In this document: one piece after another, positions 44,440 through 56,000 of the stretch
Layout: each line of letters begins with the position of its first letter
Numbering within the stretch: position 1 is the stretch's first letter
NCBI RefSeq assembly: GCF_963678635.1
Contig: NC_087066.1
Coordinates: 4,586,485-4,650,484, forward strand
Source: Symsagittifera roscoffensis
Lineage: Eukaryota; Xenacoelomorpha; Acoela; Convolutidae
Direction of reading: 5' to 3'
Length of the DNA: 64,000 bases
Translations under genes and position numbers: made by a program
The notes under the pieces: model-generated
What the model saw: the letters and a program-made list of their open reading frames with translations, nothing else
The model's database searches: none
What the model was told of the DNA's origin: nothing

Positions 44440-46400
44440 ATAAGGCTGTGTTTTCATCAAGTTGGTAGTTTCAAATTTTGCGAATTTCTTTGTAGATAAT
44501 TTCTTGGAGTAATTTTGGAGAAAAAAAATCACAAAAAACGTCACATCTCGAAAACTAAAGGGATTTGAGCAGTCATATTTGGAGGCAAGATTCGCAAATC
44601 TTAATAGTACTCTGAAAGTACCCAACTACAGGGTTGGGATCTTCAGACTTTGAAAAAAAATTGATTTAGGTTTTCTAAAAAACTTTTGAAAAAATCACAT
44701 AAATCGTCATATCTCGAAAACTAAAGAATTGAGCATTCATATTTGGAGGCGAGATTCGGAATCCTTGAGAAAACTCTAGCAGAACCGAACTACGGGGTTG
44801 GGAATTTCAGCTTTTGCGAAAAAAAAATATAACTTTTCTGAAAACTTTTTGAAAAAATCACAAAAAACGTCATATCTCAAAAACTACAAGGATTTGAACA
44901 GTCATATTTGGAGGCAAGGTTTGCAACACCTTAGAAAACCCTGACAGTACCCAATTACAGTTTTGGGAATTTCAAATTTAAAAAAATAATAATTTATGTT
45001 TTCTAAAAAAACAATTTGAAAAAATCACATAAAAAGTCATATCTCGCAAACTACAAAGAATTGGGCAGTCATATTTGAAGGCAAGACTCGGAATCCTTGA
45101 GAGTACTCTGGCAGAACCCAAATACACGGTTGGGAATTTCAGCTTTTGCGAAAAAAAAAACAAATACAAGTTTTCTGAAAAATCACAAAAAAACGTCATA
45201 TCTCAAAAACTACAAGGATTTGAGCAGTCATATTTGGAGGCAAGATTTGCAACACCTTAGAGAACCCTGACAGTACCCAATTACAGGGTTGGGAATTTCA
45301 AATTTAAAAAAAAATTAATTTATGTTTTCTAAAACAATTTTTGAAAAATCACTTAAAACGTCATATCTCAAAAACTACAAAGAAGTAAGCAGTCATATTT
45401 GGAGGCGAGATTCGGAATCCTTGAGAGAACTCTGGCAGAACCAAACTACAGGGTTGGGAATTTCAGCTTTTGCGAAAAAAAAATTAATATAAGTTTACTG
45501 AATATTTTTTGAAAAAAAAATCACAAAAAACGTCATATCTCGAAAACTACAAAGATTTGAGCAGTCATAATTGGAGGCATGATTCGCAATCTTTAATAAT
45601 ACTCTGACAGTACCCAACTACAGAGTTGGGAATTTCAAATTTCAAAAAAAAATTAATTTATGTTTTCTAAAACAATTTTTAAAAAATCACATAAAACGTC
45701 ATATCGCAAAAACTACAAAGAAGTAAGCAGTCATATTTGGATGCGATATTCGGAATCCTTGAGAGAACTCTGGCAAAACCAAACTACAGGGTTGGGAATT
45801 TCAGCTTTTGCGAAAAAAAAATCTAAATTTTCTGAAAACTTTTTGAAAAAATCACAAAAAACGTCATATCTCAAAAACTACAAGGATTTGAACAGTCATA
45901 TTTGGAGGCAAGGTTTGCAACACCTTAGAAAACCCTGACCGTACTCAATTACAGTGTTGGGAATTTCAAATTTAAAAAAATAATAATTTATGTTTTCTAA
46001 AAAAAAAATTTGAAAAAATCATATAAAAAGTCATATCTCGAAAACTACAAAGAATTGGGCAGTCATATTTGAAGGCAAGACTCGGAATCCTTGAGAGTAC
46101 TCTGGCAGAACCCAAATACACGGTTGGGAATTTCAGCTTTTGCGAAAAAAAATTAATGTAAGTTTACTGAATATTTTGAAGTCACATTTGGCGGCAAGAT
46201 TTGCAACTCCTTGGAGTACCCTGACAGCACCTAACTACAGGGTTGGGAATTTCAAATTTTGAAAAACATTTAATTTGGTTCTGTGAAAGTTTTTGAAAAA
46301 TTACCAAAATCGTCTTATCCGTTAACTAAAAAAAAAATTTGGCCATTGAAAATTGGAGGCCAAATTTGCAACCCCTTGGTGAATCCGGACAGCAAACCAA
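44440..46400. repeat. ~165-bp satellite with alternating A/B dimers (~330 bp)
   Basis: The phrase CGTCATATCTC.(A)AAACTA recurs at 44539, 44705, 44868, 45035, 45194, 45359, 45531, 45697, 45862 and 46029, a step of 159-172 bases. Two monomer types alternate: one continues GGGAATTTCAGCTTTTGCGAAA, the other GGGAATTTCAAATTTAAAA. The stretches around 44880-45160 and 45870-46150 are nearly identical (three dimers apart), so larger segments have also been duplicated. Open frames on either strand are products of the repeat. Confidence 0.9.
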
Positions 46401-48060
46401 TATTGGGCTGCTTATTTTAAACTCGGTGAAATAACCACTGAAACCAAACCACTCAGGCAAAAACCATTGGAGTTTTGTAAATTAGGAAAAGTAAAGGAAT
46501 CAAAACCCATTCTCCAAATCATGTGTAGTTCAAGAAAGCTCGTCTGGAAAAATCATTCATGCAAACGACACACTAGCGCACAAAGTGACGAATCGTTTTG
46601 TTTTTTCAAACATAGCAATCAGAAAACTAGAAATGCCGACTGATGCAGAAATAACACAGAAAAATCCTATCACAATTATTTTTGCTCCAAATAAATTTAA
46701 TTTTTCGAATTTTTTTTAGCTTTTTTATGAAGGTTACATTTTTCGTCTAAGCAATAAGTTGCATGTTGACAACCGTTTGTGAATCTATGCTCATAACAAT
46801 TAACAATCAATAAAAGTAATTTCAACAAGTTTAAAGTAATTTATATCAGCAGAACAAGGTTTTTCTCATTAAATAAAACTAGCGTAACGCACCTCCGGTG
46901 CTTTGAATTTTTGACAGCTCAGAAAAAATCATATATTGGAAATAAGATATGCATCCTTTCAGTGTACTCTGACAGTACCCAATTACAGGGTTGGTAACTT
47001 TAAATTTTGAAAAACCATAAAACTTAATGTTTTTTATATTTAAGTTACTTGAAAAACTTTGAAATTTCATAACAAACGTCGGAATTCGGAACTTAAAGCA
47101 ACTGGGCAGTCTTATTTGGACGCAAAAATTGAATCTTGGAACTTCTGAGACTCTCACAGCCATCAACTAATAGGATAAGAATTTCAAATCTTTTGAGCAT
47201 TGTCAAATCTAAACTTTTTGAAAAACTACAATGAAATTAAAAAAAAAAACACGTCATATTTCGCAAATTAAAAAGATTTGAGCAGTCATAATTAGAGGCA
47301 AGATTCTCAACCTCTCAGAGTAACCTCACACTACCAAACTACAGGATTGCGTATATCAATTTTTGGAATTTTTTTATTTCTAGATTTTTTGAAAATTCAA
47401 AAAACCACATATCTCGAAACCTACCAGGTTTTGGGCAGTCATTTTTAGGGTTGCCGGACATCAAGCCGACGGGACTTCAAGCCGAATCGTAAAATAAGGG
47501 ACTTCAAGCCAAAAATTTTCTCATTAAGTCATGAAATAAGGTTAATTTGAAAACTTTATTTAAGAATTTCTCTATTTCATGATCTTCATTCGGTAATTAT
47601 TAGCGTTTTCACGAAATTTAAACCTCCAAACGAAGTTTAGGAAAGTTGAAAAACAAAACATGGTTGAAGGCTATGTTCTTGTTTATAATTCATGCATTTC
47701 AAAAAACGGCGGATATTCTTAACTAATGCCAATTCTAAGTAATTCATTGTCATAAGTAACGCTTCTTATGGACTAAACTAGCCTAAGATTTTGAAAAGAA
47801 ACGTTTTACAGATGAAAAAATAATGATTTAAGGTGCTTGTAAGGTTTAATTTTCGGCCTGAAGTCCCATCGGCTTGTTGTCCTAGACCCATTTTTAGAGG
47901 TAAGATTCTCGTTCCCCAAAAATACCCTCAGACCAGTTAACTACAGGACTGAAAATTTCAAATTCTATGATGCTAAAAAAAAATTTTTTGAAAAATACAT
48001 CACGAACTCACAATCCCGGATTTTCCAACCCCTGAGAGTACCCTCATAGTGCCTAACTAA
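46401..48060. repeat. Degenerate outskirts of the 165-bp satellite
   Basis: Monomers are still recognisable by phrases such as AGCAGTCATAATTAGAGGCAAGATTCTCAA (near 47280, split here only for description), CTCTGACAGTACCCAATTACAGG (near 46968) and ATATCTCGAAACCTACCAGG (near 47409). Divergence is high and spacing irregular. A MITE interrupts it at 47449. Confidence 0.65.
47449..47889. mobile_element. 441-bp MITE with 8-bp target duplication, inserted in satellite DNA
   Basis: ATTTTTAG flanks both sides (47441-47448 and 47890-47897). The inner ends are inverted repeats: GGACATCAAGCCGACGGGAC on the left against the complement of the right end, GGACAACAAGCCGATGGGAC, followed by TTCA(A/G)GCCGAA. 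Removing the element and one duplication restores an uninterrupted satellite phrase (GCAGTC-ATTTTTAG-AGGTAAGATTC). No coding potential. Confidence 0.8.
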
Positions 48061-48850
48061 TGATAATGTAAGACTTTTGTTGAACCTCAAACATAGGTTT
48101 ATCTCTTATACTAAAATGGTTTGAAGCTTAGAAAAAAGTGAATTCGAACGTTTTTGGAACTATGCCTATTGTCAGAATAATAAAATTGATTAGAAATGTT
48201 TTACAGACGTTAAAAATCAACGACCAATAAGTGATTCTGAACAAAAAATAGAGTCTTCCACCACTCAAACTTAAAAATGCGTTAAATTGTAAATTCAGAC
48301 AACCGTTTTCGCACATTTTTGTGCATCTTCAGGTTTTAAAAATCTAAACTATCTGTACAAAATGATCAAAGATCATAAAAGTGTCATACACATCGTTATT
48401 TCAAAATTTAAAAAATTCAATTTTGATCTTTGATCAAAAACACCTATGTAACATTCGCCCGGAAGATACATATCGACGGAAGACAAAACTAAGTCTTAAG
48501 ACGACTGGCTGACGTCTAAACAGAGCTTTGCATGCTTTTCACCGTCTCTACCAAGCCAGTACTTTCGGTGGTCTTTCTAACATCGGGTCGACAAAAACAT
48601 TACTGCTTTCGGCTTCGGTCAAAACACTCAAATTAACTATATTACATGCAGAAACAGTGAGCTCATGGCTGGGTCTCAGTATCCCCAGACCACGAGGTCA
48701 CTCCTAAAAACAGGGCTACTACTTATTATATTACTATTGTTTTTGTTCAGTAGATAAAAATCATCATCTCCATCGAAGATGGATCAACCCTTTCCCCCAA
48801 CTCCTAGCTTCTCATCCTTATCAAAATGAATCTAGATGTTAATTAAATTC
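48061..48850. other. Junction between satellite and retrotransposon
   Basis: No gene. GATCAAAGATCATAAAAG and GATCTTTGATCAAAAAC near 48362 and 48425 form a loose inverted repeat. Around 48660-48715, on the minus strand, ACCTCGTGGTCTGGGG resembles a tRNA A-box region and may be one more SINE head. Base composition rises in G+C from about 48.8 kb on. Confidence 0.35.
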
Positions 48851-49115
48851 AAGTCAGGACATGACAGGAAGCTAAAAGTTTATGTAACAGGATAAAAGTT
48901 TCAGTTCCATTACCCCTCCGGATTGACAAATCTGCTGGATCAAGCTTGTTAATCCTGATTTCTTCTCAATCCGGAAAGCCGTCTTTCACCCTTCACCGTT
49001 GTTCGCAACGGCCTTGCAACTATTGTAGCGGCACAATAGTTGCAACTCGGAGTGTTCTCTGTTACTCTGTAACTCGTTGTCGTTTTCCAATCTCGATTTC
49101 GTAGTTGTTGTTAGC

Positions 49116-49874
49116 TGTGCCAGTCGGTCATATTTGGAAGTTTGACCTTGAGAGAAGCAAAAAACACTTGATTTTGGAGTGAAATTTAATTTTTCAAAAA
49201 TTCGATTGGAGCCTGTCATGCACGATTTTCTAGCGATAACTGAAAGTCGAAAAAGAGAATTCAGAACGATCGAGTGACAATCGCGGGAAAGTTGCAAGAT
49301 AAATCAGAAGGAAGTTGCCATTCGCAATTTCCGAGACAATAATAATCTAGAGTAGAGCTGTCCTATTTGAAATAGAAGACAGAGTGTTCCTGAGAACTGG
49401 ACAATTATCCAACTGGTCAACTATTCGAACTGGACCAGAGTGAACCTTCGGTGGAAAGGTGGACAGCTTGAGTGTCCCAATGGTCCACTATGTGCCAGTC
49501 GGTCATATTTGGAAGTTTGACCTTGAGAGAAGCAAAAAACACTTGATTTTGGAGTGAAATTTAATTTTTCAAAATTTCGAATGGAGCCTGTCATGCACGT
49601 TTTTCTCGCGATAACTGAAAATCAGAAAGAACAATTTCAGAACAATTTCAGAACGATTGAGACACACACGCGGGAAAGTTGTAAGAAAAAGCAGTAGGAA
49701 ATTGCTATTCGCAAATTCCATCACTATCATAATCGAGAGTAGAGCTGTCCCATCTGTGACAGAGACGAGAGCATTCCCTCGAATTGGATCATAACGACTG
49801 GAGTATTATTCGGAACTGGACTAGAGTGAACCTTCGGTGGAAAGGTGGACAGCTTGAGTGTCCTAATGGTTCAC
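49116..49874 (+). repeat. 375-bp tandem duplication in the probable LTR
   Basis: TGTGCCAGTCGGTCATATTT starts at 49116 and again at 49491. Both copies run through CATGCACG.TTTTCT and end in GGTGGACAGCTTGAGTGTCC.AATGGT. They differ by small indels and substitutions, so the duplication is not brand-new. It lies just upstream of the TATA box, where U3 enhancers would be expected. Confidence 0.85.
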
Positions 49875-49893
49875 AAGGAAACTATTGTCTAGA

Positions 49894-49900
49894 GTATAAA
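49894..49900 (+). promoter_or_regulatory. Candidate TATA box of the retrotransposon
   Basis: GTATAAA lies in the context CTAGAGTATAAACTCG, immediately after the duplicated block. Transcription would start near 49925, placing the following sequence in R/U5 and the leader. Inferred from position only. Confidence 0.4.
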
Positions 49901-50010
49901 CTCGTTCTCATTGTCAAAACTATAAAACATTAGACTCATTTAGTTACGTTATTTAATTCTTGAGTTAACTACCGACTGGATTATTTCCCACTTCTTGAGC
50001 GTGCTACTAT

Positions 50011-50016
50011 GTGAGT
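50011..50016 (+). promoter_or_regulatory. Strong splice donor in the leader
   Basis: ACTAT|GTGAGTAC fits the donor consensus well. It lies about 115 bases after the TATA box, as the major splice donor does in retroviral leaders. Possible partners are acceptors ending at 52977 (before gag) and 62129 (before ORF3). Confidence 0.4.
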
Positions 50017-50872
50017 ACAAATTTAAATTCTAGAGTGTGTTTTATGATTGTTATGTTGAGGTAAGGCGAGTTTTAGGTTGATCCACCTGAAATGGATCAA
50101 AGTTCCACTGTCTAATAAAAAGTAACTTAACGGATTGTTCCAACCCGGTTTTTAACGGCGTTCATGTATTTTGGGTATCTAGAGACCTAAGTATGGGGAC
50201 GTTTCTAATTCTAGAGTGGGGGGATATTTTAGTAGTAGCCTTTGAGCTGTAACGGGTCGTAGTCTCATGTCACAAACGAACTGAACTGGCTCCGACCGTT
50301 CTTGAGGTAGAAAAACACAAGAGATGGTGTCCCTGACCCTTGAGCCAGTGGTTATAGGGCCTATTTTTCTTAAGCCTCATGTGTGACTGCAGTAGACGAA
50401 TGTTACATAGTGTTTTTATGGCGCTCCTGGGTGTTTACGACATCAAGACTACGGAGTCGAACCCACTTGAGACAGCTTCGGGCTGAATGCCCATTCTAGA
50501 GTACCGGCGGTACGGTTCGACAGGAACGTGCAAACCTTCCGGTTGTACCGTGATAGCTTTTTAAGAAAACTCAAGAAAACCTCCTGGTACGCTCTCCGAA
50601 CGAGGCTTAGCTAACCGAGTAAAGGGGGGCAACTAGGGGGACAAAAACACGAGCAAAAAGACAAAAAGCAAAACAAAAACCATAAAACGAAAAAAGACAG
50701 TGACTTTGACACCAGACCAGTTGGATCAAACCTTTATATTAATTAAATAGTATACCCATACTGTTTTATAAGTTCGATCGCTTTGGTCAACCTAGCAATT
50801 TAACCCAGTAACCGTAGTAAAGTGCCCGAGTGTGGGGCGTTGTCAAGGGTTTTCAGGTAGTTTTGAACTTAG

Positions 50873-51065
50873 CTGGACCAATAGGAGACTTCACTGGAAG
50901 AGGTGACCAGCTGAGTGGGAAAGTGGTTCAGGGACACTTGAGCTGAACCAATAGGAGACTTGACTGGAAGAGGTGACCAGCCGAGTGGGAAAGTGGTTCA
51001 GGGACACTTGAGCTGAACCAAAAGGAGACTGGACTGGAACAGGTGACCAGTCGAGTGGGAAAGCA
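50873..51065 (+). repeat. 70-bp tandem repeat, three copies
   Basis: Units start with CTGGACCAATAGGAGACTT or CTGAACCAA(T/A)AGGAGACT at 50873, 50943 and 51013, and contain GGTGACCAG and GTGGGAAAG. The third is cut off after GGGAAAGCAG. Confidence 0.9.
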
Positions 51066-51883
51066 GCCAAGAAGGATTTGGCAATTCTCGAGTTCTCAAA
51101 TTGGGCAGAACGGGTATCGTTAAAATCCACATTACATTATAGGAGATAAGCGTAAAATAGGATAAGCGACATCCCCCGGTTTTGAGGAACGTTTTTACTT
51201 GAGCAGGCCTGGAGACAGGTCTACGGTTTTCTCTTGAGAGCTTTAGCACCCGGCGCTTAAGGTAATTTTAGGCTTAGGAAGGGGGGCTAAAAAGGGGGGA
51301 GGTTAGAAAGGGGGCTGGTTAAGTTAGAGGTTGGCGGTTGTAAATTGTAAAAAGGGAGAAACTAGAGTAACTAATTAATCGACATCGTCGACTTAGTTAC
51401 ATTAGCCACAACACGCGTTGGTGATAATAGGTGAATATCCAAAATTCAACTCGAGTTAAGACTGGTACGCTGGTTGGTTTGGTAGGGGGGACCGGATATA
51501 GACAGCTTTTGTGATACCCCATAAGATCACTAGTGGGGGGAGGAAAACGCGTGGCAATTAGGCACCAGACATTTTTTTTAGACGAAAGGTAGACATTGGT
51601 CACCTTTGAATTTCAGGTGGGCTCATTTTTCAGTTTTTATTATTTTTCTTACTTAGATTTTTGTTGCATTTTAGTGAGGATTTGTGTTTGGTTTTATACG
51701 AACAGGTGATCACAAGATACCTGCGCACCTACATTGAAATAGAAACAACCAAAAAGAAGAGGGGGGTCAGCATTTGGTTTTTAAGAGAGGGTTTTTGGGA
51801 AAATTTTACTAGAGCTTGAGTGGTGGTACAAGGTAGGGTGATTCAGGAAGACCCTACAACGAGGAAGACACTCCGTGACGAGT
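51066..51883 (+). other. Retrotransposon leader, unique part
   Basis: No long coding frame. The strand is rich in G runs (GGGGGG near 51276, 51490 and 51535). It precedes the large minisatellite. Confidence 0.4.
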
Positions 51884-52765
51884 CTTGGGACAGTACCGAA
51901 GAAGTCTTGGGACGGGGTCTTGGGACAGTGGTCTTGGGACGGGGTCTTGGGACAGTGGTCTTGGGACAGGGTCTTGGGACAGTGGTCTTGGGACAGGGTC
52001 TTGGGACGGTGGTCTTGGGACAAGGGTCTTGGGACAAGAGTCTTGGGACAGGGTCTTGGGACAGGGTCTTGGGACAGTGGTCTTGGGACAGGGTCTTGGG
52101 ACGGTGGTCTTGGGACAAGGGTCTTGGGACAAGAGTCTTGGGACAGGGTCTTGGGACAGGGTCTTGGGACAGTGGTCTTGGGACAAGGGTCTTGGGACAG
52201 GGTCTTGGGACAGGGTCTTGGGACAGTGGTCTTGGGACAGGGTCTTGGGACAGGGTCTTAGGACAGGGGTCTTGGGACAGTGGTCTTGGGACAGGGTCTT
52301 GGGACAGTGGTCTTGGGACAGGGTCTTGGGACAAGGTCTTGGGACAGAGGTCTTGGGACAGTGGTCTTGGGACAAGGGTCTTGGGACACTAGTCTTGGGA
52401 CACTAGCCTTGGGACACTGGTCTTGGACACTGGTCTTGGGACAGTAGTCTTGGGGCACCAGCCTTGGGACACTGGTCTTGGGACACTGCCCTTGGGACAC
52501 TAGTCTTGGGACAGTAGTCTTGGGACACTAGCCTTGGGACACTAGTCTTGGGACAGTAGTCTTGGGACACTAGCCTTGGGACACTGGTCTTGGGACACTA
52601 CCCTTGGGACACTAGTCTTGGGACAGTAGTCTTGGGACACTAGCCTTGGGACACTAGTCTTGGGACAGTAGCCTTGGGACACTAGTCTTGGGACAGTAGT
52701 CTTGGAACAGTGGCCTTGGTACAAGGGTCTTAGGACACTAGCGGAGAGTACTGGGATAGTGACGA
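51884..52765 (+). repeat. G-rich minisatellite, ~13-15 bp unit (TCTTGGGACAGKG), about 60 copies
   Basis: Tandem TCTTGGGACA followed by GGG, GTGG, AGGG, CTAG or similar. In the left two thirds the units end in AGGG or AGTGG, in the right third in CTAG/CTGG. The left part has many runs of four GGG triplets within about 22 bases (GGGACAGGGTCTTGGGACAGGG pattern, split by loops of 3-4), the textbook G-quadruplex motif, on the RNA-sense strand. Because the unit lacks stop codons, several frames on both strands stay open over 100-190 codons (WDRVLGQ on one strand, PRPLSQD on the other). I regard those as by-products, not genes. Confidence 0.95.
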
Positions 52766-53032
52766 ATAGTCTTGGGACGGTATAAAAATTGAAGTAAAAT
52801 TACAACAAGTGTGTTTTAAGACAGAATAAGACAAATCGAAATAGGTACGGATAAGACCACATTAAGGGAAATTTTTCGAAGGTTTTAGAAAGAGAACTGG
52901 AACAAGGTTTTTAACACGTTGTACAAAATTTGTTACCACAAAAAATTTTTTTTTTATTTATTATTTTTTACTCTTAGAATAGAATCGTGTATATAATAAA
53001 ATTGTAAATAAAAGCAGTTGTAAATAGAAATA
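52766..53032 (+). promoter_or_regulatory. Leader end before gag, with splice-acceptor-like tract
   Basis: A long T-rich run (52945-52971) ends in CTCTTAG at 52971-52977, a good splice acceptor 56 bases before the first gag ATG. GTATATAATAAAA follows at about 52989. If used with the donor at 50011, it would remove the minisatellite from the gag-pol message. Confidence 0.35.
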
Positions 53033-56000
53033 ATGAGGCGGAGTAGGGTACCGGTGCTCGAAAAAAGGTCAAGTGGATCAAACACGAAATATAATTCATC
53101 GCTGCGCGGAACAACATCAACGGGCCCAAAGATAACAAAGAAGAACTTTTCAGTTAACATGGTCAGCACAAGGAGTACAGCGGAGAACAGAGCAAAAGAG
53201 GGCACGGAAAGGGAACGAATAGAACCCACCATCGAGATTGAACTAGAGACATCGGATCAAAGTGTGGATGAAGTGGGAAAGAAAACGACAGAGTCAACTC
53301 CGATGCCCAATGCGGACGAACCTAATCCGAAGCGCATGGAGTTCTCACCGATAGACAACGTGGAAGATGCAATAGGCAACACCGAAGAAACGGCGAAAGA
53401 AGACTCTCAAGTAAAGAGGACATCTTTTACGGAAAAACTGGGAATAATGTTCGGAATAAAAACGAAAGAAAACGTGACTGAAGAACCAAAAGCAGAAAGA
53501 GCACGAACATTTGGGACAGTGAGCACGAAGACCTCAGAAGCCAATCCAAGAGAGGAACAAGCTAAAGCAGAGGCTACGGCCGAAGAGAGACCAATGGCTG
53601 ACCATGAGGAGACTACCATTGAGCTGGGTGACTTGTTGGCGAAATTAAATCAGATTGACAAGAGACTTAAGCACAGTGAAGAAGATAGAGAAGTGATAAA
53701 AAAGGAGTTAAGATACAACAAGCACGAGTATCTAGACAGTTATTTTAACCTAGCTAAGGCAACAGATGAGAGACTCAAGGAAATGTCAGATAAGGTAGAA
53801 GCCACCAATGAAGAACGAGAAAAGAACATCAAAACAGACATGCAACAGTTGAAGAACCGATATGATGATGTCAACAGCCAATTAGGAAGCCTGGAAAGGA
53901 GAATGGACACAATGAGCAAGAGTCAGGCCGAGAGTTCGTGTGCAATACAGGCGAAGTTGGATGCAATCTTGAGAGGTTCTACTACACAAGAAAGACCGGC
54001 ATCGGATCGTACGCAAGGCACCAGAGTTGACTTTGTAGAACCACAAAGGAACAAACGGCAATCGACACCGTTGCCCATAACCAGGGATGCGATAAGCATA
54101 GCACCAACAGCTGCGAAAACAATAATGAAGAATGGAACGTCGAACACAACGACTGGTCCGGGAGATTCAACAGCTAACAGCAACACAGGATCGGATGCTA
54201 TGACATGGGCCAGCACTTGGGAGATGATGAACAGGACTCTAGAGGCCTTCGCCACGAGAAACACTGACTCGAGCGACAGGAGAGAGGGAAAATCAAGAAA
54301 GACATTTAAGAAGCCAAAAGAATTCAAAGACGACTCCGATGGATGCATTGACACTTGGGTGGAAGTGATGAGATTACATCTAGAGCAAGATAACTTGAGT
54401 GACGAAAGACAAGCATGTACAGCCATACTGAGCAACTTGGAAGGAACGGCATTAAAATGCGTGGTCGCAAAGAAGGAGGAAGAACGCGACACCGCGGACA
54501 AGATCTTCGAGATATTGCTGAATCGATTCGGGTCAGTCATGAAGGGTCACCAAGCGATGATGCGATTTGAAAAGAGAAGGCAGAGGGACGACGAGTCAAT
54601 AGATCGGTTCCTAGATGACCTCGAGAGCTTGAGAAGGAGGAGTGACCCAGAGGAGTCGACAAATAGACGGAACTTTAGCATTGCCTCGAAGTTCATCGAT
54701 GGGGTGAAAAGTGATGACTTAAGGACAATGTTAGCAACATACTACACATTGTCGAAGGACAGCGCACCCACCCCAGAAGAAATGAGACAGAAATCAAGAG
54801 AATACATGCTGATGAAACCTAAGAAGTACTCATATTCTGAAAACAGGAACACGCAAGGGGGAGGCCAACCCCAGAGGTCGTCATGGTACAAACCTAGAGA
54901 TGATATGGACAAGCGCAGATCATGCGCGAACTGCGGATCAGCGGATCATCATGTGGCTGACTGCACAACGTACAAACAAGGCATGAAGAGCCTAGGTTAT
55001 GCACCGGATGAAGGGGATATGAGCCAGATGGAGGAACACGAGTACTATAATGGCTTAATCATCAAGATAGGCGCCAGATGCTTCTTCTGTAACCAGGAGG
55101 GGCACTTCAGAATGGATTGTCCCTTGTTCTGGGAAGCGGTCAAGGACCAGAATCACCCCAAACATAAGTTGGCATTAGCGGCGGTGCAGAATCAACGGAA
55201 CAGGCAAAACGAGTTTGAATCTAGAAACTTAGGAGCACCAAACACCGAATTGCCGACGAAGACAGTGAAAGCTGTAACACATGTTAGCGGTGCGTTAGAG
55301 TCCGCGGCCGGGAGCTCTCTAGAGATAAATTATGAGAAAGCGGCGACGGAAGCAATTGCCAAAGTGAAACAAGATCTGGCTGCGAAAGAAATAGAGCAAC
55401 GACTAAAGTTGGAGATCGAAAGACAAAATTTTAACGAAGCATTAACCGGATCGAACTCAGTACCAGAGGCTAGAACGGGCTCAACAAAGAACGGGAATTG
55501 TAACACCGTGAAAATGGTGACAGGTAAACCTTTTGGAATATCGAAAATCGGAGCAAGAATAATGTCGATAATCACAGTGGGCGGCCACGAAGTAACCAGA
55601 AACTTGAGCGAGCCAAGCGACCAGACGATAATGCACATTGACGTGTATGCAGACTACTTGAGTGGAATAAGTCCACAAACGACTTCTAGAGCGCTCAGAG
55701 CACTACTCACGAGAGGGGGCAGTAAGTCGGTACGTGTTGATAATAGGTACACTGAAGCTTATGGTCCACACGAGGTGATGCTGAATATAGATGGAATCAA
55801 CATCTATACCAAGACGATGATAACATGCGACGAAGACCTAATTGGACAAATCTATGTAGGGAAAGAAGAGTTGAAAGTAAGATCGATCGGACACTGTGCC
55901 ATGCTTGAAGAAGATGCAATGCACATCGGGACGGAAGCAGACGTGACAGGGCACGTGCTAGACATAAATGGCAAAAAGACTCAGTTGCGTGGATTACTTG

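Noticed and set aside
45660-45938. 92-codon ORF in the 165-bp satellite
   Set aside because: Its peptide repeats itself (KSHKTSYRKNYK / KSQKTSYLKNYK) with the monomer period; it is a by-product of satellite DNA.
49000-51000. Exact 5' LTR boundaries and primer-binding site
   Set aside because: Several TG...CA pairs and TGG-starting segments exist, but without the 3' LTR no choice can be defended.
51820-52406. Long open frames of 128-190 codons on both strands in the minisatellite
   Set aside because: The 13-15 base unit contains no stop codon in several frames, so open frames are automatic. The low-complexity WDRVLGQ / PRPLSQD peptides carry no other evidence.
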